Positions 32,190-40,385 of a DNA stretch of 43,615 nt are shown here, piece after piece. The DNA is taken from NCBI GenBank assembly GCA_002315505.1, contig DCGX01000015.1:1-43615 (forward strand). Reading direction: 5' to 3'. How positions within the stretch are numbered: the first letter of the stretch is position 1; each line of letters opens with the position of its first letter. Made by a program: the position numbers and the translations under genes. This stretch comes from Ruminococcaceae bacterium UBA1767 (GTDB lineage Bacteria > Bacillota > Clostridia > Oscillospirales > Acutalibacteraceae). The notes under the pieces are model-generated. The model had not been told where the DNA came from. It did not search any database and saw only the letters and a program-made list of their open reading frames with translations.

Positions 32190-32524
32190 CAATCCACCTC
32201 CACAATTTCACGGATAATCGCCCAGATATAAACGACCTCATTTTTAACATACACCTTTTCACCACGGTCAACGGTAAATTTCTTGCCGCTTGACTCGATA
32301 TGGTGATTTTTCGTCAATATTGTAACATCGTGGTCGGGCGGACCTATATAAAGATAATGTCCCTCGCTGTTGAAACCGATTACGGTATTCACACCGTTGA
32401 GGTACATTTTATTTTTGTATCTCAACGGCTGAATAAATCCGCCATAGGTCGCAGAGCTCCAGTTATTCGGACCCTTAAGGGTAACATTCTTACCGAATTT
32501 TTCAAACATTGAAGTAAGTGTCAT
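32189..32524 (-). CDS. small phage protein, probable head-closure/connector
   Basis: The 111-residue protein is mostly beta (VTLKGPNNWSSATYGGFIQP, EGHYLYIGPPDHDV, VDRGEKVYVKNEVVYIWAI). That fits the small barrel-type head-closure proteins (SPP1 gp16 type) that follow the adaptor in siphophage head modules. The family is not certain. It overlaps its neighbours on both sides (ATGA upstream, TGATG downstream). Confidence 0.6.
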   Translation of the reverse strand: MTLTSMFEKFGKNVTLKGPNNWSSATYGGFIQPLRYKNKMYLNGVNTVIGFNSEGHYLYIGPPDHDVTILTKNHHIESSGKKFTVDRGEKVYVKNEVVYIWAIIREIVEVD

Positions 32525-32919
32525 ATTTTCACCTTCACTCTGACATTTGCAAATGCAAAATTGTTGTCACTGCAAAGCGGTGTCAATTCACGCATTTTTT
32601 CTTCAAGAAGACTCCTTGCATAAGCTAACTGCTTTGAAGAATCCGACTTTGACTGGGTTATATCAACGTCACCTGCACGAAAGGAAGTAATTTCTCCGTC
32701 TGACGTTGCTTCGTCGGCACACCGACGCAGCATCAGCTTATAAAAAGCCAATGCCGCAGCGGCTGATGTAATACGAATATCCTCCGAATTTACATCTGCA
32801 CGGAGCTTTGCTTTGATTTCACGAAGACTTGTCTCACTGATTCTCATTGCAAGCTCCGTTTCGTCTGACGTGAGCGAAACAAGTTCACTGAGGTAGTCGT
32901 TAACCTCCCACTTATTCAT
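32521..32919 (-). CDS. probable phage head-tail adaptor
   Basis: The 132-residue protein is nearly all helical in its first 110 residues (VNDYLSELVSLTSDETELAM, SAAAALAFYKLML, KQLAYARSLLEEKMREL). This and its place right after the capsid gene fit adaptor proteins of the HK97 gp6/SPP1 gp15 type that bind the portal ring. It overlaps the capsid gene end by eight bases. Assignment is by position and fold pattern. Confidence 0.65.
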   Translation of the reverse strand: MNKWEVNDYLSELVSLTSDETELAMRISETSLREIKAKLRADVNSEDIRITSAAAALAFYKLMLRRCADEATSDGEITSFRAGDVDITQSKSDSSKQLAYARSLLEEKMRELTPLCSDNNFAFANVRVKVKI

Positions 32920-33982
32920 CGTCGTTTACGTCCGTTGTTTCAGTGTTTTCAGTGTTAAGGCTGATATTCGGTGTGGAAAGAGTCTTGGATGCATCCGGAA
33001 TAATCTTTGCAAAGCCTGTGATTGCAGTAATAGCAATCTGCTCAAGCTGATGGTCAACGAGCTTACCGTAGTCAGTTTCGATATCGCCGACCTTGACCAT
33101 TTCAAGTGCACAGTTCTTGTCAAGACCAATCATCATATTTGCATTTGTGATGTGAGAAGTCTTGATGAGCTTTGCACCAAACGGAGTGATAATATTGCCT
33201 GTACCATGGAAATCAAGACCTGCCTTCGGGTCTCTGAATTCGCTGAGCTTAAGCAAAGCGGCAGTAACTGTCGGTGAAGCAAGAATTGTGTTCATCTCGT
33301 ACGGAGAAAACTCGTTCCAGAAATCAACAAGCTCTGCATAGGAATATGCATTTGTTGTAAGTGAGTGTGCGGAAGCGGCATTTGCACCTGTGCCTGTTGT
33401 GTCACCGTTGATGATAACATCAATAGCATCAGCCATAAGGCTCTGTGCAAGATAAGAACCGATTCGCTTGAGTGCGATTGAAACAACGTCAAGTCGCTGG
33501 AAACGAAGAACATCATAAGAAGTTGAAATCAGACGACCTCTCTTCTTGAGCTTGATTGTTCTGTCGCTTACTGTGAAGTCAGCTGTTGAAAGCTGTGCAC
33601 CTTCATTCACAACATTCATTGTTGCGTTTGCATTTGTCATAACAAGATTCATTGCACGATAATCCATTGAATCAATGTTGGTAGTTGTTGCAATAATATC
33701 CGGAAGGAAGCTGGCTTCGTCCATACCGTAACGAACTGCTCTTGAAACGTACTCAGGGAAAAGAACTGCTGCGTCACTTGTCTTGAAGAACTTGCCTACA
33801 ACAGAGCTGTCCGAGCCTGAAGGACGGATTCCGAATCTCTTAAGCTGACGCTGATATGCGTCAAGGCCTTCATACTGAGTGCCTTTATAATTTTCCGAAG
33901 GGTCAATGCCCTCCAGAGTTTCTGTAAATGAACGGCCTGTACCGTACATACCTTTTTCAAGTCTTATATTGTCAAAACTCAT
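32912..33982 (-). CDS. phage major capsid protein, HK97 fold
   Basis: The 356-residue protein has an N-terminal arm (1-80), then VLFPEYVSRAVRYGMDEASF, the E-loop/P-domain region (TMNVVNEGAQLSTADFTVSD, TIKLKKRGRLISTSYDVLRF), a long spine helix (ALKRIGSYLAQSLMADAIDVIINGD) and an A-domain strand region (TNANMMIGLDKNCALEMVK, VDHQLEQIAITAITGFAKI). This order is typical of HK97-fold capsids. No stop or frameshift disrupts it. It lies 12 bases after the protease gene, with AAGGAGGAAAA upstream. Confidence 0.88.
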   Translation of the reverse strand: MSFDNIRLEKGMYGTGRSFTETLEGIDPSENYKGTQYEGLDAYQRQLKRFGIRPSGSDSSVVGKFFKTSDAAVLFPEYVSRAVRYGMDEASFLPDIIATTTNIDSMDYRAMNLVMTNANATMNVVNEGAQLSTADFTVSDRTIKLKKRGRLISTSYDVLRFQRLDVVSIALKRIGSYLAQSLMADAIDVIINGDTTGTGANAASAHSLTTNAYSYAELVDFWNEFSPYEMNTILASPTVTAALLKLSEFRDPKAGLDFHGTGNIITPFGAKLIKTSHITNANMMIGLDKNCALEMVKVGDIETDYGKLVDHQLEQIAITAITGFAKIIPDASKTLSTPNISLNTENTETTDVNDDE

Positions 33983-33994
33983 TGTTTTTCCTCC

Positions 33995-34960
33995 TTAAAA
34001 TTTAAAGTCGCTGTTGTCGACTTCGTTGTCATATTTCTTTGCTTTAAGCTGTGGTGAAAGCGGAACAATTTCTCCTGCCTTAACCTTAAAAGCATCTTTA
34101 ATCTTAATAAGCTCCTTAGTGTCAACCGAAGAGCACATTTTTTCTACACTGTCGCTTTTTAAAGTCGGCACTGCGATAAGTGCAAACTTCACAGCCTCCT
34201 GTGTTAACTGCTGACGATAAATTTTGCCGTCGTCAGCCTGTTTTTCGAGCTTGTCGATATACTCTGCAAGCTGCTTTGACTGTACTTCTGTGAGCTTTAC
34301 GGCATTGCCGTTTTTAATAGCCTTGATACAGTTTTCCATATTTTCAAACTCCTTTGCGTAGCTTTTAGTAACTCCTGCATTCATCTGTGCGGGAACTGCA
34401 ACAAAAGACCATTCATAAGCATCCTGAACGTCGGACAAAACACAATAGCATTTGTGTCCGTCGTATTCATCGCCCTTAATATGACTGCACGAAGAGTATC
34501 GCATATCACCACCGCAAACCGAGCAGGTAAATCCGCTGACAGCACAGCTGACGCTGACTTCCTTTTTGATTCCTGCATCAATTTCCGCAATGATATCCTT
34601 GTTCTTTTCGGTTCTCGGCATATATGCCTTTGCCTTAACGCAAACGTAATCCTCGCCTAACGAATTAAATTTGCCTGCGACCTTTTCACATGAAGCGGAA
34701 AAAATTCTTGCATTCTGATTTTCAGCCTTCGGGTTGTGGTCAAAAATGCCCGTAACCCCGACAAAAAGCTCTGCAAGCTTCTCAAGTGCGGAAATATCAA
34801 ACTGCTCACAATCTCTATCAACCTCATTGTCACAAAGGACAACATTAAATGTATAAACCTCGTCTTTTGTAAGCTCTCTTACTGTGAATTTATTAATCTG
34901 ACTGAGTTCCTCGTCAGTAATTTTGCAGGGAGAAATGTCAGTTTTGAATTCTTTATTCAT
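33995..34960 (-). CDS. phage prohead protease/scaffold protein with Cys-His insert
   Basis: The 321-residue protein looks like a capsid maturation protease. Residues 30-190 hold the protease: GIFDHNPKAENQN (candidate catalytic His), KKEVSVSCAV (candidate Ser), and DAYEWSFVAVPAQMNAG, the usual end motif. Between them lies a metal-site-like insert, CSVCGGDMRYSSCSHIKGDEY (about 146-166). From about 215 to 321 a charged helical region fits a scaffold (VQSKQLAEYIDKLEKQADDG). It overlaps the portal stop by one base. The catalytic roles are inferred from alignment by eye. Confidence 0.78.
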   Translation of the reverse strand: MNKEFKTDISPCKITDEELSQINKFTVRELTKDEVYTFNVVLCDNEVDRDCEQFDISALEKLAELFVGVTGIFDHNPKAENQNARIFSASCEKVAGKFNSLGEDYVCVKAKAYMPRTEKNKDIIAEIDAGIKKEVSVSCAVSGFTCSVCGGDMRYSSCSHIKGDEYDGHKCYCVLSDVQDAYEWSFVAVPAQMNAGVTKSYAKEFENMENCIKAIKNGNAVKLTEVQSKQLAEYIDKLEKQADDGKIYRQQLTQEAVKFALIAVPTLKSDSVEKMCSSVDTKELIKIKDAFKVKAGEIVPLSPQLKAKKYDNEVDNSDFKF

Positions 34961-36096
34961 TAAGCATTTATCTCCTTTTCAATCTTTTCGCTCTGTGCAC
35001 GATAAAGTCTTGCCTTTGCAAGCTCAACCTCATCCTGGAGAGTAATATCATCCCATTCAATCTTAAAGTCATCGTGAATTCCGTTGCAAAGCATATAATA
35101 TCTGCAAATCTTCGTGATAACGGGATTGAGAATTCTTCTGTATGCTTCAAGCTCGCTTGTAAGTACATCAGCCTGCTGTGAAGACATTCTTTCTGTCGAA
35201 GACCAGCTTAAACCGAGCATAAACGGAGGAAGTCCCGTTTTTGCAACAATCTGCTCAAGCATCTGCTTTACGGGAACCTCACTGTCGAGAATCTGATTAT
35301 CCGCACCGATAGCCTTGATGCTGACATCACCGATTGCGACAAAGTCACGCACTTCACTTCCCGACTGCATTGCCTCGCTCCATTCACGGGCAACCTGCTG
35401 TGCTCTGTCCTTCGCATATGCTCTGTCAACAACATCATTCTGTGGCTTGTAGGTAACTGCAAAACGGACGTTTCCGACACGCTCCCAGTTGATGCCGATG
35501 GTGTTGTAAATCTTCAGAAGCACCTTGCTGACAAACGGCAGACTTTTCATCAGCGAATTTCCGCCGAGCTGACCCGCCTCGGGATTGAGTACGGAAAGCA
35601 TTGTCAGCTGAGGATATGCAATCGGTCTTGCCTTTGCAAAATCACGCACACAAATTTGAGTTGAAATTCCGTCGTCGCCTCGTTTAAGCTCGATTTCATC
35701 AACATCTGCATTGTAAAGTGCGGCAAAGTTTCCGTAGGAATCCGTTACAATTTCACCGACCGCAGTTCCGTAAGTCAGAAGCTGGTCAAGGTAAGTTGAG
35801 ATAAAAGCACTGATGCCCTGCTGATTTCCGCCGACATTAACATTTTTAAGAAAATCGTTGATTCGTTTCGTGTTGAACTCGTTACTGCAAGCAATTTTAA
35901 AGTCACCCGTCAGACGGATAATCTTATAAATTGCAGCATCGAGTATCGGCACAGCCTCACGAAGCTCCTTGTAAAGTCTTGTCTGCGTATTGCTCAGCGG
36001 CATATAGTTGTCTAAAAGATTGAAAGGATTGCTTTTATATGTCTGCGGAGTTGCAACCGCAGTTTTTGCAGCGGATAATTTTTTAAATATTCCCAC
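34960..36096 (-). CDS. phage portal protein
   Basis: The 378-residue protein forms the DNA entry ring of the head. Marks are an N-terminal helix region, ISTYLDQLLTYGTAVGEIV, the GNSLMKSLPFVSKVL helix, and near the C-terminus TGLPPFMLGLSWSSTERM followed by QQADVLTSELEAYRRILNP. Length is at the lower end of HK97-type portals but no part seems missing. It follows terL by 14 bases. Confidence 0.9.
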   Translation of the reverse strand: MGIFKKLSAAKTAVATPQTYKSNPFNLLDNYMPLSNTQTRLYKELREAVPILDAAIYKIIRLTGDFKIACSNEFNTKRINDFLKNVNVGGNQQGISAFISTYLDQLLTYGTAVGEIVTDSYGNFAALYNADVDEIELKRGDDGISTQICVRDFAKARPIAYPQLTMLSVLNPEAGQLGGNSLMKSLPFVSKVLLKIYNTIGINWERVGNVRFAVTYKPQNDVVDRAYAKDRAQQVAREWSEAMQSGSEVRDFVAIGDVSIKAIGADNQILDSEVPVKQMLEQIVAKTGLPPFMLGLSWSSTERMSSQQADVLTSELEAYRRILNPVITKICRYYMLCNGIHDDFKIEWDDITLQDEVELAKARLYRAQSEKIEKEINA

Positions 36097-36110
36097 TGTA
36101 ATGCTCCTTT

Positions 36111-37379
36111 CTAACGTGTAACACTCATGACGAAAAAGTCACCGCCGGGTGCGTTTAACGCCGTAGTAACGAAATATCTTAAATCGTCCATGGCATGGTC
36201 ATCCTCTTTGCGTGGTGCATCCCGCACGGCTTTTTCGTCCCACTTGTAAAGTGAAAATTCACGCAGCGTATCCTTGCACGAGGCCGAAAAATATATTTTC
36301 TCCTGCTTAAGCGCATCGGACACCTGTCTTATCCCATCAAGCACGTCATTCTTGGCGGGTATTACCGTGAATTGTCCTTTTCGGCGGATACATTGTATGA
36401 AGCTCGCCGCTGACGGGTCAACGATAACCGCTTCAACATTCAGTCCGTCTGCCAGTTTTTCAAGTTCATCATAATGCTCCATGTCCGTTCTTTGTTCTCC
36501 CTCTTTACGGGAATTGTAGTAATATTCACGAATTCTGTACCACTTTCCACCACATTCTCCCCATAAACCAAAGGAGCTGGGATTAACCGTTCCGTAGTCG
36601 CAGGAAATATAAAAACGTGAAAACATACTGATTTCGGGAATTTGCTTTACGTGAACATTTTCATTGAACATCGGATAGACAACACCCTGTGCGGCAACCC
36701 ATTTGCCCTCGACAAATCTTTCATAGAATGCACCTGAATACAGGCTTTCATATCTTTTTATAATCGACTTTGTCAATGACGGATTATCGTGCATCGTGAA
36801 ATGAAGATAAAGACAATTTTTCTCGTCTGTCTTTTTTATCCATTCACGATAAAACCAGTGCATCGGGTGTTCGGGATTGCAGTTAAACCACAATCGTGAG
36901 CGTTCAAGTGAGCATCTTGCTATCGCCTGCTCAACGAATGAGCGTGGCATAAGCGCAACCTCATCCAAAAGCACACCACCGAGTGTCATACCCTGTATCA
37001 ATGCGGCAGAGCCTTCGTCCTTGCCGCCGAAAAGGTAAAAGCGATTTGTCCTGTCCTTGTACGAAATTTCTATAATATTCTGCGATGCCTTCATTTTTAT
37101 TGCGAAACCAAGGGAGGCTAATATAGGATTCAGAGGCGTAATTACATTACGCTTCAGTGATGCTATTGTCTTTCCGCAAATCGCAAATGAAGTATCGTTA
37201 AAGTCATAAAAGGCCCATGTAACAAATGAAAGAGATGTACATACGGTTTTTCCGGAACGCACGGCACCGTCACAGATAATTGCATCATATTTTCGCTTAT
37301 CCGAATTCTGACACCACCACGTCAGGACATCAAGCTGTTTTTTCGAGAAGGTTGAAAATGAGTCGAGCTGATTACTCAT
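36111..37379 (-). CDS. phage terminase large subunit
   Basis: The 422-residue packaging motor has Walker A GAVRSGKT (about 39-46), Walker B GGVLLDEVAL, coupling motif FNCNPEHPMHWF, and a C-terminal RNase-H-like nuclease with SCDYGTVNPSS, AVIVDPSAASF and KEDDHAMDDLRYF (acidic ligands). All essential motifs are present. I choose ATG 37377-37379 because AAGGATG lies eight bases before; an ATG three codons earlier sits on that site. It overlaps terS by eight bases. Confidence 0.93.
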   Translation of the reverse strand: MSNQLDSFSTFSKKQLDVLTWWCQNSDKRKYDAIICDGAVRSGKTVCTSLSFVTWAFYDFNDTSFAICGKTIASLKRNVITPLNPILASLGFAIKMKASQNIIEISYKDRTNRFYLFGGKDEGSAALIQGMTLGGVLLDEVALMPRSFVEQAIARCSLERSRLWFNCNPEHPMHWFYREWIKKTDEKNCLYLHFTMHDNPSLTKSIIKRYESLYSGAFYERFVEGKWVAAQGVVYPMFNENVHVKQIPEISMFSRFYISCDYGTVNPSSFGLWGECGGKWYRIREYYYNSRKEGEQRTDMEHYDELEKLADGLNVEAVIVDPSAASFIQCIRRKGQFTVIPAKNDVLDGIRQVSDALKQEKIYFSASCKDTLREFSLYKWDEKAVRDAPRKEDDHAMDDLRYFVTTALNAPGGDFFVMSVTR

Positions 37380-37854
37380 TATCATCATCCTTCAGAGCCT
37401 GAGCACTTTTTTCAAGTGCCTTATAAAACGGCAGAGCCGAATCGTCACCGCTGTCGGACTTGCTCAATGCTTCGAGGTGTTCAAGTGCCTTAAGCCTGTC
37501 GAAGAATTTTATTTCAATTCCACCGCCCTTAGGTCTTTTGATTTCACTGATATTGAACAAATCAAGTGTTTCAACATCAAGTCCTCTCGGCTCACTTTCT
37601 GAGCAGACGAGCTTCAGCGCATCGGCAACCGAGCCGAATGCAAGCTGTCTGTATCCTGCGATAACCTCCTGCTCAACAACAGATTTTGTCCTGTCAAGCT
37701 TTTCAATTTCTTTTTGAATTTCTTTTCTGCTCATCAATTTAACGGCATTGCGCTGAGTGAGTATGCCATATCCTGCTTTTGCGGCGGCAGAACGGGCGTT
37801 ACGCAGTTCCGAATAATATTTACAGAAAAGTTTTTCTTTGTCTTTTAGCGCCAT
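37372..37854 (-). CDS. phage terminase small subunit
   Basis: The 160-residue protein recognises phage DNA for packaging. The N-terminal helix-turn-helix region reads KEKLFCKYYSELRNARSAAA and KAGYGILTQRNAVKLMSRKE, the standard TerS pattern, followed by KSVVEQEVIAGYRQLAFGSV. The start is ATG 37852-37854 with AAAGGATG upstream, not the GTG 14 codons earlier. It is the first gene of the cassette. Just upstream lies the strong terminator of the neighbouring host gene, and no clear promoter lies between. Confidence 0.88.
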   Translation of the reverse strand: MALKDKEKLFCKYYSELRNARSAAAKAGYGILTQRNAVKLMSRKEIQKEIEKLDRTKSVVEQEVIAGYRQLAFGSVADALKLVCSESEPRGLDVETLDLFNISEIKRPKGGGIEIKFFDRLKALEHLEALSKSDSGDDSALPFYKALEKSAQALKDDDNE

Positions 37855-37904
37855 GTTTTTCATCCTTTCTGATCGCTTGAGAATTTTACTTCTCACCCAT
37901 AGCG

Positions 37905-37947
37905 CAAAAAAAGACAGTTTATACCCAAAAACAGGTATAAACTGTCT
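37905..37947 (-). terminator. terminator before the phage cassette
   Basis: A perfect 14-bp stem, AGACAGTTTATACC (37912-37925) with GGTATAAACTGTCT (37934-37947), followed on the minus strand by TTTTTTT. It ends the peptidase gene and isolates the phage cassette from it. Confidence 0.88.
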
Positions 37948-37995
37948 AAAAATCTATTTTGTTTACAATTTGTTCATATTTGAACCGATTTTTTC

Positions 37996-39000
37996 TTAAA
38001 TTGCATTGGCAATTGACTCGTGAAGTCCAAAGTCACTGAAAAGCACATCAATAATAGTTTTGTAAGAAAGGAGCGAAACATTTACATCAAAATCAAGTGA
38101 TGTTCCGTCCTTGAGTAAAGCTGTGATAACTGCACTGCCTGCCGACACAGCGGATACAACTCCGTCCTCTGAAACAGTTACAATATTTTCATCTGAAGAA
38201 GTATATTTCTCAACTCCGTTACCGAGGTCAAGTGAATATGTTTCAAAGAAGCAGAGCTTCAATGCGTCCTCGAGCTTTTCGTCAATTACAACAGGCTCAA
38301 TAATCTCAGCTACTGTAGTAGTTTCAGCAACAGTTGTTTCGACAGTAGTTGCTTCAGTCTGTCTTGATGCTGTTTCTTTTTCAATCTTCTTCGTTGTTGT
38401 TTCGGATTTTGCCGTTGTCTTTTCTGATTTCCATGTTACAGGCAACGGGTCCGTCACTGAAGCGTAAATTGAAATACCGTAGTTTGTGCTTGCAATTTTA
38501 GAATATGTGATGTAGTGAACACCGCAGATATTCGGAGAAATGTAATTGCAATCAAAAACATAGAAGCCTTCCTCGTCACAGGAAACAAAAAGTGCAGAAT
38601 GCTGGCTGTAGCCTCTTGACCACTGAATATAGTTACCTGACTTTGCGAGGTGCATCATATCATAAATATCACTGTATGAAGCCTTGCTTGTTCTTGCAAC
38701 CTCAGTTGCACCGTAATGGTCAGGCAGATAATAATGATAACCGTCATTGTATCCGCCGATAGGACCGGTTCCGTAGATTTCATTGAACATCATATCTGCA
38801 AAGCCCTTGCACTTGTAAGCTCCGTGATAAGATGAATTCCAATATGCGCCCTCATACTGATTGATATAATACTGCATTCTCTCATTTGTACAATTGTAAG
38901 AAGCGGCATTTGATGTTACCGAGTTAAGACAAAAAATTGTTATGATTACTGATACACTAATAAGTAAAGAAATTACTCTTTTAGCATTGATTTTCTTCAT
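37996..39000 (-). CDS. secreted cysteine-peptidase-like (CHAP/NlpC-type) protein with Thr-rich linker and Ig-like domain
   Basis: The 334-residue protein has a signal peptide (1-33, ending SNAAS). Its domain of about 145 residues has GAYKCKGFADMMFNEIYG (candidate nucleophile Cys64) and RGYSQHSALFV (candidate His134) followed by FYVFDCNYISP, the CHAP/NlpC pattern. A linker of TT/ET repeats (about 190-235) follows, then a bacterial Ig-like (Big_2) domain with YTSSDENIVTVSEDGVVSAV and SAGSAVITALL. It may cut peptidoglycan or a secreted peptide. It has its own promoter and terminator. GTTACAAAA motifs surround the promoter. Confidence 0.8.
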   Translation of the reverse strand: MKKINAKRVISLLISVSVIITIFCLNSVTSNAASYNCTNERMQYYINQYEGAYWNSSYHGAYKCKGFADMMFNEIYGTGPIGGYNDGYHYYLPDHYGATEVARTSKASYSDIYDMMHLAKSGNYIQWSRGYSQHSALFVSCDEEGFYVFDCNYISPNICGVHYITYSKIASTNYGISIYASVTDPLPVTWKSEKTTAKSETTTKKIEKETASRQTEATTVETTVAETTTVAEIIEPVVIDEKLEDALKLCFFETYSLDLGNGVEKYTSSDENIVTVSEDGVVSAVSAGSAVITALLKDGTSLDFDVNVSLLSYKTIIDVLFSDFGLHESIANAI

Positions 39001-39041
39001 CGGTAGTACCTCCTGTCCTTGTTATCTTTAACACAACGTGA

Positions 39042-39075
39042 CGGAGTATACCATAAAAGGTTACAAAAGTCAAAC
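39042..39075 (-). promoter_or_regulatory. promoter of the secreted peptidase-like gene, within an inverted repeat
   Basis: Minus strand TTGACT followed by a 17-base spacer and TATACT with a TGG extension, about 45 bases before the gene. The -35 element falls in the loop side of the AAAGGTTACAAAAG inverted repeat (39056-39090), so a protein bound to the repeat would cover the promoter. Confidence 0.65.
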
Positions 39076-39090
39076 GCTTTTGTAACCTTT
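39056..39090. repeat. 14-bp inverted repeat with GTTACAAAA half-sites
   Basis: AAAGGTTACAAAAG (39056-39069) is followed by seven bases and its exact reverse complement (39077-39090). Related copies of GTTACAAAA stand at 39226-39234 and 39236-39244, and a near copy (TTTTGTAAT) at 39098-39106. It may be an operator or a terminator for the minus-strand aldolase gene upstream; the T tract in that direction is weak. Confidence 0.7.
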
Positions 39091-39244
39091 AGTTTGTTTT
39101 TGTAATATTTTATTTGCTTTTAAAAGTAAATTTTGCCCGATTTCTTATTAATATTGCACAATACGCTCGCCGATTATTCAGCAAATTGTTGTGCATTATT
39201 TAAGAAATCATACTTTTTTGAAAAAGTTACAAAAAGTTACAAAA

Positions 39245-40174
39245 TTACTCGCTGATTATTTTTCTAACGTCCTCTTCCATTTCCATAAGTCCGTCAATAA
39301 TCATCTGCTGATATTTTGTGAACTTCTTATGGTCGCATGAACGTGACCAGAGGCTCATCTTAACACCGCATTTGTTCATATGATACTTTGCAATCTGCGG
39401 ATAAGCGAGAACCTCAAGGAATGCAGTAAGGCAAAGGAAGTTCTGAATCTTCTTTGCTTTTTCAGGCTCCTTGTCAAAGTTTTCAACAAGCCAGTTGTAG
39501 AGGTCAGGATGGAAGTTGCCCATAATTCCCGAGAAACCTGCACCGCCGTTTTCCATTGTATAGAGAAGAGTCTGCGAGTTAGCATTGTAGAGCTTAACGC
39601 TTGTACCCTTAATCTGATTAAGTCTGTCAAGGAGCATATCAGGGTCACAGCAGGTATCCTTTATAAATGTAAATCTGCCTGTTGAAATGCACCAGTCAAG
39701 AATCTTGTGTGTAAGAAGTCTCTTATAAGGATGCGGACACTCATAAATACCGATAGCAATATCCTCAGGGAGCTTTGAGAGAAGATACTCTGCATTCTTA
39801 ATCCACACATCGTCACCATCATTATGAATATCAAGTCTGTTGCTTACCCATACGATAGCGTCAACACCTGTGTTTGCCATAGCTGTAAGCTCTTCAATCT
39901 GAGCATTAACATCATCTGAAGTATGACCTGAAGCAACAACGGAAACATCTTTTCCGCTTGCCTTAACGGTTTCAACAACCGTCTTTGCAATGTTTATTTT
40001 TTCTTCGAGAGAAAGATAAATCATTTCGCTTGACTGACAAACAGCAAAAATACCCTTGCAGCCCTGCTCAATGTACCAGTTTGTAATAGCCTTTACTGCC
40101 TCGTAATCGACGGTGTTATCATCGTGATACGGAGTAATCATCGTAGGAAATGCGCCAATATTTATATCCTTCAT
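39245..40174 (-). CDS. DapA/NanA-superfamily class I aldolase, substrate unknown
   Basis: The 309-residue TIM-barrel protein has the superfamily start (IGAFPTMITPYHDDNTVDYEA), Schiff-base Lys172 in FTFIKDTCC and Tyr144 in GIYECPHPY. The G[T/S]TGE pyruvate-carboxylate motif of true DapA and NanA is replaced by CQSSEM (46-51). The protein therefore is unlikely to be dihydrodipicolinate synthase or sialic-acid lyase. A KDG-type or other sugar-acid aldolase is possible. It is a single gene with its own promoter, AGGAGGT before the ATG, and no neighbours to name a pathway. Confidence 0.85.
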   Translation of the reverse strand: MKDINIGAFPTMITPYHDDNTVDYEAVKAITNWYIEQGCKGIFAVCQSSEMIYLSLEEKINIAKTVVETVKASGKDVSVVASGHTSDDVNAQIEELTAMANTGVDAIVWVSNRLDIHNDGDDVWIKNAEYLLSKLPEDIAIGIYECPHPYKRLLTHKILDWCISTGRFTFIKDTCCDPDMLLDRLNQIKGTSVKLYNANSQTLLYTMENGGAGFSGIMGNFHPDLYNWLVENFDKEPEKAKKIQNFLCLTAFLEVLAYPQIAKYHMNKCGVKMSLWSRSCDHKKFTKYQQMIIDGLMEMEEDVRKIISE

Positions 40175-40201
40175 AATATACCTCCTAAAAGAATTGTTTC
40201 C

Positions 40202-40230
40202 ATTATAAACCTATACAATAATAAAAGCAA
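40202..40230 (-). promoter_or_regulatory. promoter of the aldolase gene
   Basis: Minus strand TTGCTT (40225-40230), 17-base spacer, perfect TATAAT (40202-40207), about 27 bases before the start codon. Confidence 0.7.
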
Positions 40231-40295
40231 CATAAAATTGTACCGAAATAACAAAATAAAATAATAAAAAGGTCGATTTTTTTATAAATATAATG

Positions 40296-40324
40296 TTTAC
40301 ATCTTCAAATAAAAGTGTTATTAT
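40296..40324 (+). promoter_or_regulatory. promoter of the pyruvate:ferredoxin oxidoreductase gene
   Basis: TTTACA (40296-40301), 17-base spacer, TATTAT (40319-40324), giving a leader of about 55 bases before the ATG. No hairpin of note lies in the leader. Confidence 0.7.
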
Positions 40325-40385
40325 GTATGGTGGTAAATTAAGATTGCTATATATTTATCTATTCTATCTTTGAGGAGGAAACAAC

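Noticed and set aside
37912..37947. 14-bp inverted repeat as a phage operator or recombination site
   Set aside because: The following T7 run on the minus strand and its place after the peptidase gene make an intrinsic terminator the simpler reading.
31300..37990. Possible att direct repeats flanking the phage cassette
   Set aside because: Comparing both borders by eye gives only short AT-rich matches (TTTTGTTTAC-like), not convincing.
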